A stretch of DNA of 64,000 bases. It comes from Flavilitoribacter sp020436695 (GTDB taxonomy: Bacteria > Bacteroidota > Bacteroidia > Chitinophagales > Saprospiraceae). Numbering within the stretch: the first letter of the stretch is position 1; the number at the start of each line of letters is the position of its first letter. The DNA lies in the NCBI GenBank assembly GCA_041392665.1, contig JAWKLQ010000023.1, positions 1 to 64,000 on the forward strand, read 5' to 3'. The position numbers were made by a program, and so were the translations under genes. Under the pieces are notes generated by a model that had not been told where the DNA came from, searched no databases, and saw only the letters and a list, made by a program, of their open reading frames with translations. This document shows, piece by piece, positions 26,797 through 36,053 of this stretch.

Positions 26797-27526
26797 TTTC
26801 ATGAACATTCCCGTGGATGCGCTCACGATGGACCAAACGATCAACCTGGTTGATGATGCCATTTGCGAAGGCCGGAATATCCACCATGTGGTGATCAATG
26901 CCGGTAAGGTAGTGTTGATGCAAACCGATCAACAACTCTACCAAAGTGTGGTATCCTGTGATATCATCAATGCAGACGGACAGAGCATCGTCTGGGCGGC
27001 GCGTTTGCTAGGGGCCAAATTGCCCGAACGAGTAGCCGGTGCCGATCTCATGCCCAATCTGGTAAAGCTTTCCCATGAGAAAGGGTATAAATGCTTTTTC
27101 TTCGGTGCCAAGGAAGAAGTTGTAAAAAAAGTGGTAGATATCTACACTAAGGAATACGGCCCGGAGATCATAGCCGGTTACCGGAATGGTTACTACTCTC
27201 CAAGTGAAGAAGCGCAGATCGCACAACAGATTGCTGACAGTGGCGCCAATATGTTGTTCGTAGCCGTGCCTTCTCCCAAAAAGGAGAATTTTCTATACAA
27301 CCACAAAGATGTACTGCATAAAGTCAACTTCACCATGGGGGTGGGCGGTACGTTTGATGTAATCACCGGTGTAACCAAGAGAGCTCCGGTCTGGATGCAG
27401 CATGCAGGCATGGAATGGTTCTATCGATTCATTCAGGAACCCCGGCGTATGTGGAAAAGATATCTGGTGGGGAATGCCAAGTTTGTTTGGCTGGTTTTGA
27501 GCCATCGGATGCGACGGTCGATATGA
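26786..27526 (+). CDS. WecG/TagA/CpsF family N-acetylmannosamine(uronic) transferase (GT26)
   Basis: A 246-residue GT26 enzyme. Signatures are VVINAGKVVLMQTDQQLYQ, CDIINADGQSIVWAARLLG, ERVAGADLMPNL, KCFFFGAKEEVVKK, FVAVPSPKKENFL, MGVGGTFDVITG, RAPVWMQHAGMEWFYRF and EPRRMWKRYLVGN. The Asp in NADG is the proposed catalytic base of TagA. Family members transfer ManNAc (TagA) or ManNAcA (WecG) to a lipid-linked amino sugar. Because WecB is adjacent and no dehydrogenase is present, UDP-ManNAc is the more likely donor. The C-terminal basic region probably touches the membrane. Confidence 0.92.
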   Translation: MKIDFMNIPVDALTMDQTINLVDDAICEGRNIHHVVINAGKVVLMQTDQQLYQSVVSCDIINADGQSIVWAARLLGAKLPERVAGADLMPNLVKLSHEKGYKCFFFGAKEEVVKKVVDIYTKEYGPEIIAGYRNGYYSPSEEAQIAQQIADSGANMLFVAVPSPKKENFLYNHKDVLHKVNFTMGVGGTFDVITGVTKRAPVWMQHAGMEWFYRFIQEPRRMWKRYLVGNAKFVWLVLSHRMRRSI

Positions 27527-27534
27527 AAGTAGTT

Positions 27535-27623
27535 GATGGGAAGACAAAGTGACCAGTAGTTTGGGAACTGTGGCTGATGGATCGAAAAATGAAGGATGCT
27601 GGTAGTCACTCGGTCTCCCCATC
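27535..27623. repeat. long imperfect inverted repeat after the wecG-like gene
   Basis: GATGGG (27535-27540), GAC and AGTGAC (27548-27553) on the left pair in order with GTCACT (27605-27610), GTC and CCCCATC (27617-27623) on the right. It lies just after the stop and may end the upstream transcript. The rest of the gap up to 27932 is AT-rich and holds no credible gene. Confidence 0.45.
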
Positions 27624-27788
27624 TCGCAAATAAATTTTGAATACGGTAATGTAGGTGTATTTTATTGATAAATAGTTACTTGTGTGTAGTTTGAAATTAG
27701 GTGTTTTGAGATTATCTGTATAGATGTGATAATTTTTTTTTGCAGCCGCCAACAATATTCGGCAAAAGGGGGCCGTTTCTGGGGAAAG

Positions 27789-27796
27789 TATTTTTG
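27789..27796 (+). promoter_or_regulatory. TAnnTTTG promoter element before the beta-helix gene
   Basis: TATTTTTG at 27789-27796 matches the Bacteroidota -7 element exactly. No good TTG lies 19-21 bases upstream, so it is a half-site only. Transcription would start near 27803, about 130 bases before the chosen ATG. Confidence 0.35.
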
Positions 27797-27932
27797 CAAC
27801 CCCACCTTCTTGTTGAACATTAGTCTTCTTGTTAAACTCAGTCTTTATTGGTTTTCAATGAAGTAGTATGTGTGCTGCTTAATTACTAACATGCTAGATG
27901 TACCAATCGCATCTACTCAATCCCCCTATGAG

Positions 27933-30900
27933 ATGAAGGCAATTCATTCCAGGCTGGCAATGTTTGTACTATTGTTGCTATGTACAAATTATGTTTGGTC
28001 AGCTAACTACTATTTTTCTTCGCAAGCTGGTGATGATGGAAGGAGTTTTAAAGAAGCCCAGAATCCGGCTACTCCCTGGAAGACCATCAAGCATTTGAAC
28101 AGTATCTTTGATCGCCTGCAGCCCGGCGATTCCATTTTATTCAAGAGAGGAGAGATCTTTGACGGAGGTATGGTGATCACGCTTTCGGGTACCGCCGATA
28201 AACCGCTCGTGATCAGTGCCTATGGCTCCGGTGAGCGACCGGTGATCAATGGCTTTGTTCAGGCCGGCAACTGGACATCTTTAGGTAACGGTATTTACGA
28301 AAGTGCCTATATGACCACTGGTAAAGTGGTGAATATGGTGGTCATTGACGGTGTCAATTACGCCATGGGACGCTATCCCAATGCAAATGCTCCGAATAAG
28401 GGATATTTGACCTACGAGTCGACCGGAAGTAACTCCATTACCGATAAAGACCTTGGCTCGACCATAAATTTTACCGGCGGACAACTGGTATTACGCACGG
28501 CGATCTGGGCTTTGGAAAAAGTGAGCATTTCCAACCATCAGGGCTCTACTATTACTTACAGCGGTTCTCCTGCCTACGCTCCTTCGAGTGGGTTCGGTTA
28601 TTTTATTCAGAGCCATCCCAAAACCCTGGATCAGTACGGTGAATGGTATTACAATCCGGATACACGGAAAATATCCGTTTACTTCGGTGACGAAAAGCCA
28701 ACTGATCACGTTGTGAAAGTAGCCGGTACCGGGGTTCTGGCCAACGCAATCGGCAATAACATTGTGATTGATGGACTTACTTTAAGCGGAGCTAATCTGT
28801 ATGGTATCCTCAGTGATGACGGCAGCAAAAAGGACAATTTACAGGTTCGTAACTGCCGGATCGAATTTTCCGGTATCGACGGAGCCTTCCTGCGTGGGCG
28901 CTCAAATTTCACGATCGAATACTGTGAGGTCCTCAATTCCAACAGCAGTGCCATTAAGCCCTTGTACACCAATGCGAATACCATTGTTCGTCACAATTAC
29001 ATCCGGAATTCAGGCACTCAGCCGGGGATGGGCAGCAATGATGATCAAAGCTACAGCGCTATTTACAAAGGCACGGAAGGGCTGATCGCCGAGAATAATG
29101 TGATCATTAATACCGGCTATATCGGTATCCGTTTTGCGGGCAATGATAACCTGATAAAGAACAACTACATCGATACCTTCTGTTTCGTTCTGGACGACGG
29201 TGCGGGTATCTATACCTATGGAGGCCGGACCAATCCGACCTACTACAACCGGAAGATCATCAGTAACGTCATTCTCAATGGTATCGGTGCACCGGAAGGA
29301 ACCCGCTGGGCCAGTGACCATGTGCTGGCGCATGGCATCTATATCGACGATAATGCCACCAATGTGGAGATCGTGGGTAATACCATGGCCAACTGTACCC
29401 GTGGGGTGAATATCCACAATTCCCGGGACTATACTTTTGAGCGTAACACCGTGTATAACAGTGCCGTACAAATGTCGCTGATCAACGACGATTATGGTGA
29501 AGCGATCAGTGGCGGATCGATCAGGAATAATGTACTGGTAGCGAAAGATGTGGCACAGACGGTCGTTTCCTTGCAGTCCAAAACTAAAGATTTTGCAGAT
29601 TTTGCAGACTATTCCAACAACTATTACGCCCGTCCGATCTATGATTCACTGCCGATTCTAATGCAGTATTATGACGGAAACGGGAAACTGATCCGGAATT
29701 ACTACGAACTGGCACAGTGGCAGGAAGATTACAATGAGGATAGTGGCTCGAAGAAGAGCCCGATGGACATTCCTCCCTTTGTGATCGATTCATTGCGCGG
29801 AGAGAACCAGTTTGCGAACAGTACTTTTGATGAGAATGTAAATGGCATAGATTGTTTCGCTTCGCAGGGTAACTGTTCGGTTTCCTGGGTATCCAGTGAT
29901 ATTATGGGCAGCGGCGCGATCGAAGCCAAGGGCAGCAGTGATATCCGGGTAAAGACCAATACCGGTAGCCTGGAAAGTTCAAAGCGGTATGTACTGCGTT
30001 TTTCTGCTGCCGCCAAAGCAGCCGTCAGTATGGAAGTGTACCTGCGCAGAAGTAGTCCTTATGAAGTGATCTCTGAGCGCCAGACGGTACAGCTAACTAC
30101 TGACAAAACAGAATACGAAGTGCTGTTCTCCGATGTAAAAACTGAGGCCAGCAGCCGGATTGAGTTCTATGTCGGCGGTGAAACGATCCACTTCTGGTTG
30201 GATGACCTGCAACTGTTCGAAGCGGAAGCTTCACTGGCCGATGCCGATGACTTTCTTCGGTTTGAATACAATGTAGGAGATCAGGATACCACCATTCGGC
30301 TGGATGCCACTTATATGGATGTCAGAGGTCAGGTTTATACGAGTGAGATTGTTCTGAGGCCCTTTGAATCGGTGGTTCTGATCCGTGACCCTCATTCCCA
30401 CCCCAATGAGGATCCTAACCCGGACACCAATCCCGATGAGCAACCCAATCCGAACCCCGATGACGGTACCAACCCGGATGACGGCACCAATCCGGACGAG
30501 CAACCCAATCCGGATGATTCAATGGACCCGGACGATCCGGATGCGAGTCCGGATACCGGAGTGGATGACAAACCGGATACGAATCAGGATCCCAACGTAG
30601 ACCCGGATGATCCGGATGCGAGTTCGAACGAGGAACCGGCCTCTAACCCCGAAGATCCGGATATTCCCATCGGAGTTGATCCGGATGATAATCCATATCC
30701 GGTGTTCCCCGGAGAAGGTGCCCCTGCAACTAATCCCAATGGATCGGATGTCGGCGTAGGTGAACTACCCGGTAATCGAACCGGTAAAAAAAATTCCGGT
30801 GGTAACGATTATGCCAATGGCGGCAGCCTTATGCAAGGGCAATCTTACAGTGAACCGGAGATCATGGAAGGTCGCCTTTATCCAAATCCGGTGAATAGCT

Positions 30901-31130
30901 GGAGTCCTGAACTGACCATTGAGTATTACGCTAAAAAAAACAATATACAGCTGATCATTTTGGATCAGATGGGCCGCATCGTCCAGATTTTGCAGCCCGT
31001 ATCGGAGCCTGGAAAGAATATGTTCTACTATGATACTTCTCAACTGGCCTCCGGCACATATTATGTACACATTTCACCCGTTGAAGGCAGAAATAAAGAA
31101 ACCTATCCATTTGTGGTGATCCGGAATTAA
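27933..31130 (+). CDS. T9SS-secreted right-handed beta-helix protein, putative polysaccharide lyase or epimerase
   Basis: A 1065-residue protein from the ATG at 27933, which starts a Sec signal (MKAIHSRLAMFVLLLLCTNY VWSA); an in-frame ATG 63 bases upstream would bury it. Residues from about 25 show the start of pectate-lyase-like beta-helix proteins (ANYYFSSQAGDDG, PWKTIKHLNS, GDSILFKRGEIF) and repeated N-x-I/V coils (NLIKNNYIDTF, VEIVGNTMANC, YTFERNTVYN). A CBM-like jelly-roll region follows, then a linker of Asp-Pro-Asn repeats (about 30400-30700), and a T9SS C-terminal domain (GRLYPNPVNSWSPELTIEYY ... ASGTYYVHI). It is probably cell-surface or secreted and may cut or modify the polysaccharide made by the locus. 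Catalytic residues were not identified. Confidence 0.8.
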   Translation: MKAIHSRLAMFVLLLLCTNYVWSANYYFSSQAGDDGRSFKEAQNPATPWKTIKHLNSIFDRLQPGDSILFKRGEIFDGGMVITLSGTADKPLVISAYGSGERPVINGFVQAGNWTSLGNGIYESAYMTTGKVVNMVVIDGVNYAMGRYPNANAPNKGYLTYESTGSNSITDKDLGSTINFTGGQLVLRTAIWALEKVSISNHQGSTITYSGSPAYAPSSGFGYFIQSHPKTLDQYGEWYYNPDTRKISVYFGDEKPTDHVVKVAGTGVLANAIGNNIVIDGLTLSGANLYGILSDDGSKKDNLQVRNCRIEFSGIDGAFLRGRSNFTIEYCEVLNSNSSAIKPLYTNANTIVRHNYIRNSGTQPGMGSNDDQSYSAIYKGTEGLIAENNVIINTGYIGIRFAGNDNLIKNNYIDTFCFVLDDGAGIYTYGGRTNPTYYNRKIISNVILNGIGAPEGTRWASDHVLAHGIYIDDNATNVEIVGNTMANCTRGVNIHNSRDYTFERNTVYNSAVQMSLINDDYGEAISGGSIRNNVLVAKDVAQTVVSLQSKTKDFADFADYSNNYYARPIYDSLPILMQYYDGNGKLIRNYYELAQWQEDYNEDSGSKKSPMDIPPFVIDSLRGENQFANSTFDENVNGIDCFASQGNCSVSWVSSDIMGSGAIEAKGSSDIRVKTNTGSLESSKRYVLRFSAAAKAAVSMEVYLRRSSPYEVISERQTVQLTTDKTEYEVLFSDVKTEASSRIEFYVGGETIHFWLDDLQLFEAEASLADADDFLRFEYNVGDQDTTIRLDATYMDVRGQVYTSEIVLRPFESVVLIRDPHSHPNEDPNPDTNPDEQPNPNPDDGTNPDDGTNPDEQPNPDDSMDPDDPDASPDTGVDDKPDTNQDPNVDPDDPDASSNEEPASNPEDPDIPIGVDPDDNPYPVFPGEGAPATNPNGSDVGVGELPGNRTGKKNSGGNDYANGGSLMQGQSYSEPEIMEGRLYPNPVNSWSPELTIEYYAKKNNIQLIILDQMGRIVQILQPVSEPGKNMFYYDTSQLASGTYYVHISPVEGRNKETYPFVVIRN

Positions 31131-31262
31131 CTCCCGGATCCGGCAAAAGGATTGCGGAAAGGAATGAACGGGTTGCGTTTGACAATTGTTGTCATTCGTA
31201 ACCCGTTCGTCGTTTCTCCCAATGTGTTTCCCGTTAATCGTCAACTAGCTAAACAAACAATA

Positions 31263-32130
31263 ATGAGATTATTTATTTTTACATATCCCTAAAGCCGGTG
31301 GAACGACCTTCCACGCTGTTCTGGAAAACCTGCATCCCAATAAGAACGGGATATGTAGTATTACGCCCCGTTTTTCCATCCAGGATTTCATCAACCTGCC
31401 CAAGGCCAAACGGGAGGAGATCGATCTTTTGAAGGGCCATTTCGAATTTGGTATGCACCAATATTTCGAAGGAGGAGATTTTCAGTATATCACCCTGTTT
31501 CGCAAACCGGTTGAGCGGGTTATTTCACACTATTATTATGTGCTGAGAACTCCACAGCACTATTTATACCATAAGGTGGCAAAGACCAATATGTCTTTGC
31601 TGGACTACGCCACGAGCGACCTGACCACCGAACTGGATAACGGGCAACTTCGCCTGCTTACCGGAAGTGAAGATCCTGCTATTACCTGTACGCCCGAATT
31701 ACTGGAAAAGGCGAAGGAGAATCTTCGGAAATACTTTGTATCCTTCGGGATCGTGGAAGAGTTTGACAAAAGCCTGATCCTGTTCAAGAATAAAATGGGC
31801 TGGGAAGATTTTCCTGTGTATAAGAAATTGAATGTCACGAAGAAAAAACCACAGGAGATCCCACAGGAAGTAAGGGCTGCCATTGAAGAAAGGAACCGTT
31901 TCGATATGGAACTTTACGCCTGGGCCAGGGAGGAGTTTGCCAAAAGCTGTAGCACGGTACCGGCCATTGAAGAAGAAGTCAAGATCTTGAAATATGCCAA
32001 TAAGGCCTTTGCCGAAGGCTATATGGAAGGGTTGGAAGACGGAAAGAAGGCCCTGTTTAAAAAATACAATCTTTTTGGGATCGGCAGTAAGTTGAGTGGT
32101 GCTCTCCGAAAAGTGTCGGGAGCCTTTTAA
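31263..32130 (+). CDS. sulfotransferase (P-loop, PAPS-dependent), one-base frameshift near the start
   Basis: From the HIPKAGGTTFHAVLENL segment at 31282 the frame is open to 32130. HIPKAGGT is the 5'-phosphosulfate-binding loop, and LFRKPVERVISHYYYVL is the 3'-phosphate site (RxP...RxxSxYY). The only ATG that would give the expected MRLFILHIPKAGG is at 31263, one frame off; a single extra T in the T5 run at 31276-31280 explains this. The corrected protein is about 288 residues, normal for family 2-type sulfotransferases. The first start in the open frame as written is at 31429, which would remove the PAPS loop. It implies a sulfated polysaccharide. A strong terminator follows. Confidence 0.8.
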
Positions 32131-32189
32131 AAGACTGCTTTAAAACAGTCACTAATGAACCATTACATTTCGGAATGATCTTCAGTTAT

Positions 32190-32234
32190 ACCCCATTATT
32201 AATTATTGCTATCCCGGCGAATTAATAATGGGGT
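32190..32234 (+). terminator. intrinsic terminator after the sulfotransferase gene
   Basis: ACCCCATTATTAATT (32190-32204) pairs perfectly over 15 bases with AATTAATAATGGGGT (32220-32234), followed by TTGTTTATTTT. It probably ends the first EPS transcription unit. The following 490 bases up to 32724 hold no convincing gene. Confidence 0.75.
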
Positions 32235-32591
32235 TTGTTTATTTTAGCACTCCGAGGTCTTGCTTTGTCATTTCAAACAACTTTATAAAGACTTTGAGCG
32301 ATGGATCTGCATCCGGGGCATTGACGGAACGGGATTGTATAATTATGCCGAATATCATATCTTAGCAACACTTATTTTGAAACATCTTCCTCCTGAGTAG
32401 GTATAATCCTACATGAAAACCTGACCTATTCCCTCTTGCTATTCAATTGGATGATCCCTTTTTGGAGAAGAACCTTCCAGCGATCATTTTAGGTATTTCT
32501 GATTTGCCATTTATTGCATTGTCAATAAAATTGTGTAACACAAAAAATGTACGAGCGGATTCCCCACAGACTTTTCGATGCTACATGGTTC

Positions 32592-32626
32592 CATTGTTCC
32601 ATGGCTCTACAGTCAATGGAACAATG
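32592..32626. repeat. inverted repeat upstream of rfbG
   Basis: CATTGTTCCAT (32592-32602) and ATGGAACAATG (32616-32626) are exact reverse complements around a 13-base loop; GTTCCATTG and CAATGGAAC form an overlapping outer pair ending near 32638. It lies about 100 bases upstream of rfbG and could be a terminator remnant or an operator. Confidence 0.45.
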
Positions 32627-32724
32627 AAGCAATGGAACACGAGTATGGTTATTTGATTTAATTGACATCGTATTTATCTTATTCGGCCTCCATATCCAAT
32701 CGGGCTGATCAATATTTAATACCC

Positions 32725-33858
32725 ATGACATCTTATAATTTTGAAAGCCAGTTCAATGGCATTTATAAAGATAAGACGGTATTCCTTACCGGTCATACCG
32801 GATTTAAGGGCTCCTGGCTGAGTTTTTGGCTTGACCGCTTAGGGGCCAGAGTTATTGGTTATTCGAAAGACTTTCCGTCAAAACCCAGTCACTTCGAGCT
32901 GCTTCCCCGTCCGGAAAACAGCCGTTCCTACATCGAAGATATTACTGACCTACCCACGCTGCAGCGGGTGATGGAAGAACATCGTCCGGATATTGTGTTT
33001 CACCTGGCAGCCCAGTCGCTCGTGCGTTATTCCTATGCACATCCGACTGAGACCTTTTCCTCCAATATGATGGGTACCGCCAATGCGCTGGAATGCAGCC
33101 GACGGGTGGAAAGTGTGCGGGCCTTTGTGAATGTAACCAGCGATAAATGTTACGAAAATAAGGATGACAGCACTGCTTTCCGGGAGACGGATCGCATGGG
33201 AGGATATGACCCCTACAGTTGCTCCAAAGGTGTATCGGAACTACTGACCAGTTGTTACCGGAATTCATTCTTCGGGCCCGCTGGTAAATTGCTGGCCAGT
33301 GGCCGGGCCGGCAATGTGATCGGTGGTGGCGACTGGGCGTTGGATCGCCTCATCCCGGACGTGGTTAAGGCTACGGCCAGAGGAGATGTGACGATCATCC
33401 GGAACCCTCAGGCTACTCGCCCCTGGCAACATGTGCTGGAGCCCCTGTCAGGATATCTACTGCTGGGGCAAAAACTACTGGAGGGTGATGACGATTTTGC
33501 GGATGGCTGGAACTTTGGCCCCAAAGACCAGGAAGCACTTACCGTACTGGAAGTGCTCCAGATCTTCGAAAAGCATTGGGATGAAATGCTTTTTGAATAT
33601 GATAAGAACCCGAACAATCCCCACGAGGCAAATTTCCTGAGTCTGGATTGTACCAAATCCAACGGACAGCTCAACTGGCATCCGGTCTGGACCAGTGCCG
33701 AAGCGATTGAAAAAACAGTGAAGTGGTACCGGAGCTACTATACCAACGGCCGAATCACTACACTGGAAGATCTGGTAGAATATTCAAATGAGGCACAGCA
33801 ACGGGGATATTCCTGGGCTGCACCTATTAAAGTGAAACATGAAGTTCATACCGACTAA
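32725..33858 (+). CDS. rfbG: CDP-glucose 4,6-dehydratase
   Basis: 377 residues from the ATG at 32725 (MTSYNFESQFNGIYKDKTVF). It is an extended short-chain dehydrogenase: NAD loop LTGHTGFKGSWLSFWLDRLG, then IVFHLAAQSLVRYSY, VNVTSDKCYEN and the catalytic YxxxK in YDPYSCSKGVSELL. GFKGSWLS and VRPWQH-type blocks (ATRPWQHVLEPLSGYL) are characteristic of RfbG rather than RmlB. It converts CDP-glucose to CDP-4-keto-6-deoxyglucose. The partner rfbF lies three genes downstream. It overlaps the epimerase gene by 20 bases. Confidence 0.92.
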   Translation: MTSYNFESQFNGIYKDKTVFLTGHTGFKGSWLSFWLDRLGARVIGYSKDFPSKPSHFELLPRPENSRSYIEDITDLPTLQRVMEEHRPDIVFHLAAQSLVRYSYAHPTETFSSNMMGTANALECSRRVESVRAFVNVTSDKCYENKDDSTAFRETDRMGGYDPYSCSKGVSELLTSCYRNSFFGPAGKLLASGRAGNVIGGGDWALDRLIPDVVKATARGDVTIIRNPQATRPWQHVLEPLSGYLLLGQKLLEGDDDFADGWNFGPKDQEALTVLEVLQIFEKHWDEMLFEYDKNPNNPHEANFLSLDCTKSNGQLNWHPVWTSAEAIEKTVKWYRSYYTNGRITTLEDLVEYSNEAQQRGYSWAAPIKVKHEVHTD

Positions 33859-34414
33859 ACTCGCCGATGCCTGCCTGGTCGAACTGGAGGCTTTTTCGGA
33901 TGACCGGGGCTGGTTTGCCCGTGCCTTTTGCAAAAAGGAATTCGAACAGATCGGACACCGGAAAGAATGGGTACAGATCAACCACAGCATGAGCCGGGAG
34001 AAGGGCACCATCCGCGGTATGCATTTTCAGTATCCGCCGCACAATGAGGCTAAGTTGGTGCGTTGTATCGCAGGTAAAGTGTTTGATGTTGCGTTAGATA
34101 TCCGTCGCGGCTCACCGACTTTCCTGCAATGGGTAGGATTTGAACTTTCCGCAGCAAATCGCCGGATGTTATACATCCCGGAGGGGTTTGCGCATGGTTT
34201 TCAAACCCTGACGGATGATGTAGAACTGATCTACCATCATTCGGCTTATTATACTCCCGACGCAGAAGGGGGCCTCCGGTTCGATGATCCGGCGCTGGGT
34301 ATTGAATGGCCGTTGCCTGCGGGCAATATCTCGGTTAAAGATCAAAACCGGGCATTTCTGACGGATGCATTCCAGGGCATTGAGGTGCCGGCCGACCAGG
34401 AGGTGATGAAGTAG
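33839..34414 (+). CDS. RfbC/RmlC-like nucleotide-sugar 3,5-epimerase
   Basis: A 191-residue cupin of the dTDP-4-dehydrorhamnose 3,5-epimerase family: FSDDRGWFARAF, QINHSMSREKGTIRGMHFQ, KLVRCIAGKVFDVALDIRRG, YIPEGFAHGFQTL and FDDPALGIEWP. His in RGMHFQ and the downstream Asp/Tyr pair form the usual catalytic set. Because it overlaps rfbG by 20 bases, and no rmlA/B/D genes are nearby, its substrate is more likely the CDP-4-keto-6-deoxyglucose made by RfbG than the dTDP form. That substrate is inferred from context only. Confidence 0.88.
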   Translation: MKFIPTKLADACLVELEAFSDDRGWFARAFCKKEFEQIGHRKEWVQINHSMSREKGTIRGMHFQYPPHNEAKLVRCIAGKVFDVALDIRRGSPTFLQWVGFELSAANRRMLYIPEGFAHGFQTLTDDVELIYHHSAYYTPDAEGGLRFDDPALGIEWPLPAGNISVKDQNRAFLTDAFQGIEVPADQEVMK

Positions 34415-34452
34415 ATGATTTTTGTGAATAAACAACTAGAAACAACATTACA

Positions 34453-34559
34453 GTGAACGGAAAACAATAAACGGCTGACGGTGATAAAGAACTAAAGATG
34501 GTAGATCTGATCCATCGGCAATCCTCCTTCACTTTCCGCCGTACCCGTTGACCGTTCAC
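34453..34559. repeat. inverted repeat with GTGAACGG/CCGTTCAC arms
   Basis: GTGAACGG (34453-34460) and CCGTTCAC (34552-34559) bracket the gap between the epimerase and C-methyltransferase genes; ACGGCTGACGGTG and CACCGTGAACC copies lie inside and beside them. The same motif recurs at 48762-48816. Confidence 0.4.
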
Positions 34560-34580
34560 CGTGAACCAAACAAACTAAGT

Positions 34581-35843
34581 ATGAGTACTTGTCGCTTTTG
34601 CGGTTCGGAATTGTCGGTAAGTGTCGTTAATCTGGGTATGTCTCCATTGTGCCAGAAACATGTCAAACCCGAGGAGGTTTACAACATGGAGAAATTCTAC
34701 CCGCTGCACGCATTTGTCTGTACCGGTTGCTGGCTGGTACAGCTCGATGAATTTGAGAGCCCCGAGACAATCTTTGCTGAAGATTATGCTTACTTCTCTT
34801 CCTATTCCGACAGCTGGTTGCAACATTGTGCGCGCTACACGGATCTGATGATCGAAAAATTTGGATTTGATACCGATAGCTTTGTGGTGGAACTGGCCAG
34901 CAACGACGGCTACCTCTTACAGTGGTTCGTTAAGAAACAGATCCCGGTACTCGGTATTGAACCGGCCGGTAATGTTGCGGAAGTAGCGATCGCTAAAGGT
35001 GTGCCGACCGAAGTGGAATTCTTCGGAGTGCAGACGGCAAAAGCCCTGAGTGCCAGGTATCGGAAAGCGGATCTCCTGTTGGGCAACAATGTACTGGCGC
35101 ACGTGCCGGATATCAATGATTTTGTGGGAGGTATGAAACTCATGCTGGCCGACGGTGGAGTGATCACCATGGAGTTTCCGCATCTGCTGCGGTTGATCGA
35201 GAACAATCAGTTCGATACGATCTACCACGAACATTTTTCTTACCTATCCTTTTCCACGGTCAACCGGATCTTTGCCCACCACGGTATCATGCTTTTTGAT
35301 GTGGAGGAGCTGCCTACGCACGGAGGATCGATCCGGATCTACGGACGTCATACGGAAGATACAGGCAAGCCGGTGAGTGAGCGGGTGAACGAAATGTTGG
35401 AAAGAGAGCATAAGCTGGGCTTCGAAACAGTGGCCTACTATACAGTCTTCGAAGAACAGGTAAAGGAGACCAAGCGCAAATTGCTGGAATTCCTGATCGA
35501 AGCCAAAAGGCGCGGTAAGCGCATCGTGGGGTATGGTGCACCGGGTAAAGGTAATACCTTGTTAAATTATTGCGGTATCCGGACGGATTTCCTCGATTAT
35601 ACCGTAGACCGCAGCCCGCATAAACAGGGCAATTTTCTGCCCGGCACACATATCCCGATCTACCATCCCGATAAGATCCGGGAAACACGACCGGACTATG
35701 TACTGATCTTACCCTGGAACCTGAAAGAAGAGATCAGCCGGCAGATGGCACACATCGGTGAATGGGGCGGGAAATTTGTAGTACCCATCCCGGAAGTCCT
35801 TGTTTTTGAGCCCGATGCAACTTTTGTGCCCAATGCAAATTGA
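34581..35843 (+). CDS. nucleotide-sugar C-methyltransferase (Methyltransf_13/14 type, TylC3-like)
   Basis: 420 residues from the ATG at 34581 (MSTCRFCGSELSVSVVNLGM), which starts the N-terminal zinc site (CRFC ... FVCTGC). The SAM domain follows (VVELASNDGYLLQWF, LGIEPAGNVAEVA, LLGNNVLAHVPDINDFV), and then a C-terminal domain (VGYGAPGKGNTLLNYCGI, FLDYTVDRSPHKQGNFLPGT). These three parts define NDP-hexose C-methyltransferases of the TylC3 group, which methylate C-3 of 4-keto-6-deoxy sugars. Sitting between rfbG/epimerase and rfbF, it probably makes a CDP-linked 3-C-methyl-6-deoxyhexose. An upstream in-frame GTG at 34548 is less likely as start. Confidence 0.88.
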   Translation: MSTCRFCGSELSVSVVNLGMSPLCQKHVKPEEVYNMEKFYPLHAFVCTGCWLVQLDEFESPETIFAEDYAYFSSYSDSWLQHCARYTDLMIEKFGFDTDSFVVELASNDGYLLQWFVKKQIPVLGIEPAGNVAEVAIAKGVPTEVEFFGVQTAKALSARYRKADLLLGNNVLAHVPDINDFVGGMKLMLADGGVITMEFPHLLRLIENNQFDTIYHEHFSYLSFSTVNRIFAHHGIMLFDVEELPTHGGSIRIYGRHTEDTGKPVSERVNEMLEREHKLGFETVAYYTVFEEQVKETKRKLLEFLIEAKRRGKRIVGYGAPGKGNTLLNYCGIRTDFLDYTVDRSPHKQGNFLPGTHIPIYHPDKIRETRPDYVLILPWNLKEEISRQMAHIGEWGGKFVVPIPEVLVFEPDATFVPNAN

Positions 35844-35890
35844 TTCGAACCGTTATACTACTGGACTATTGGAATCTTGGGATTCATCCC

Positions 35891-35970
35891 AACGTCCCAA
35901 CATCCAAACGTCCAAACATCCCAACGTCCAAACATCCCAACGTCCAAACATCCAAACGTCCAAACGTCCG
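35891..35970. repeat. 10-copy octamer tandem repeat AAC(G/A)TCC(A/C)
   Basis: Ten head-to-tail 8-base units occupy 35891-35970, alternating mainly between AACGTCCA and AACATCC(A/C). No coding or hairpin role is evident. It lies in the gap between the C-methyltransferase gene and rfbF and is a candidate variable-number repeat. Confidence 0.85.
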
Positions 35971-36053
35971 GCAGTAAGGCAGGCCGTCAGTTGCCATACG
36001 ATCAAACCTGGTTTTCAGTTGACAACTGCTAATGAAAATTAACCATATTGCCC

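Noticed and set aside
32447..32656. A 69-codon ORF before rfbG
   Set aside because: It reads through the CATTGTTCCAT inverted repeat and has no domain-like sequence.
35891..35970. Possible CRISPR array
   Set aside because: Units are 8 bases with no spacers and no cas genes nearby; it is a simple tandem repeat. The ORF reading through it (35800-36042) is repeat-derived.
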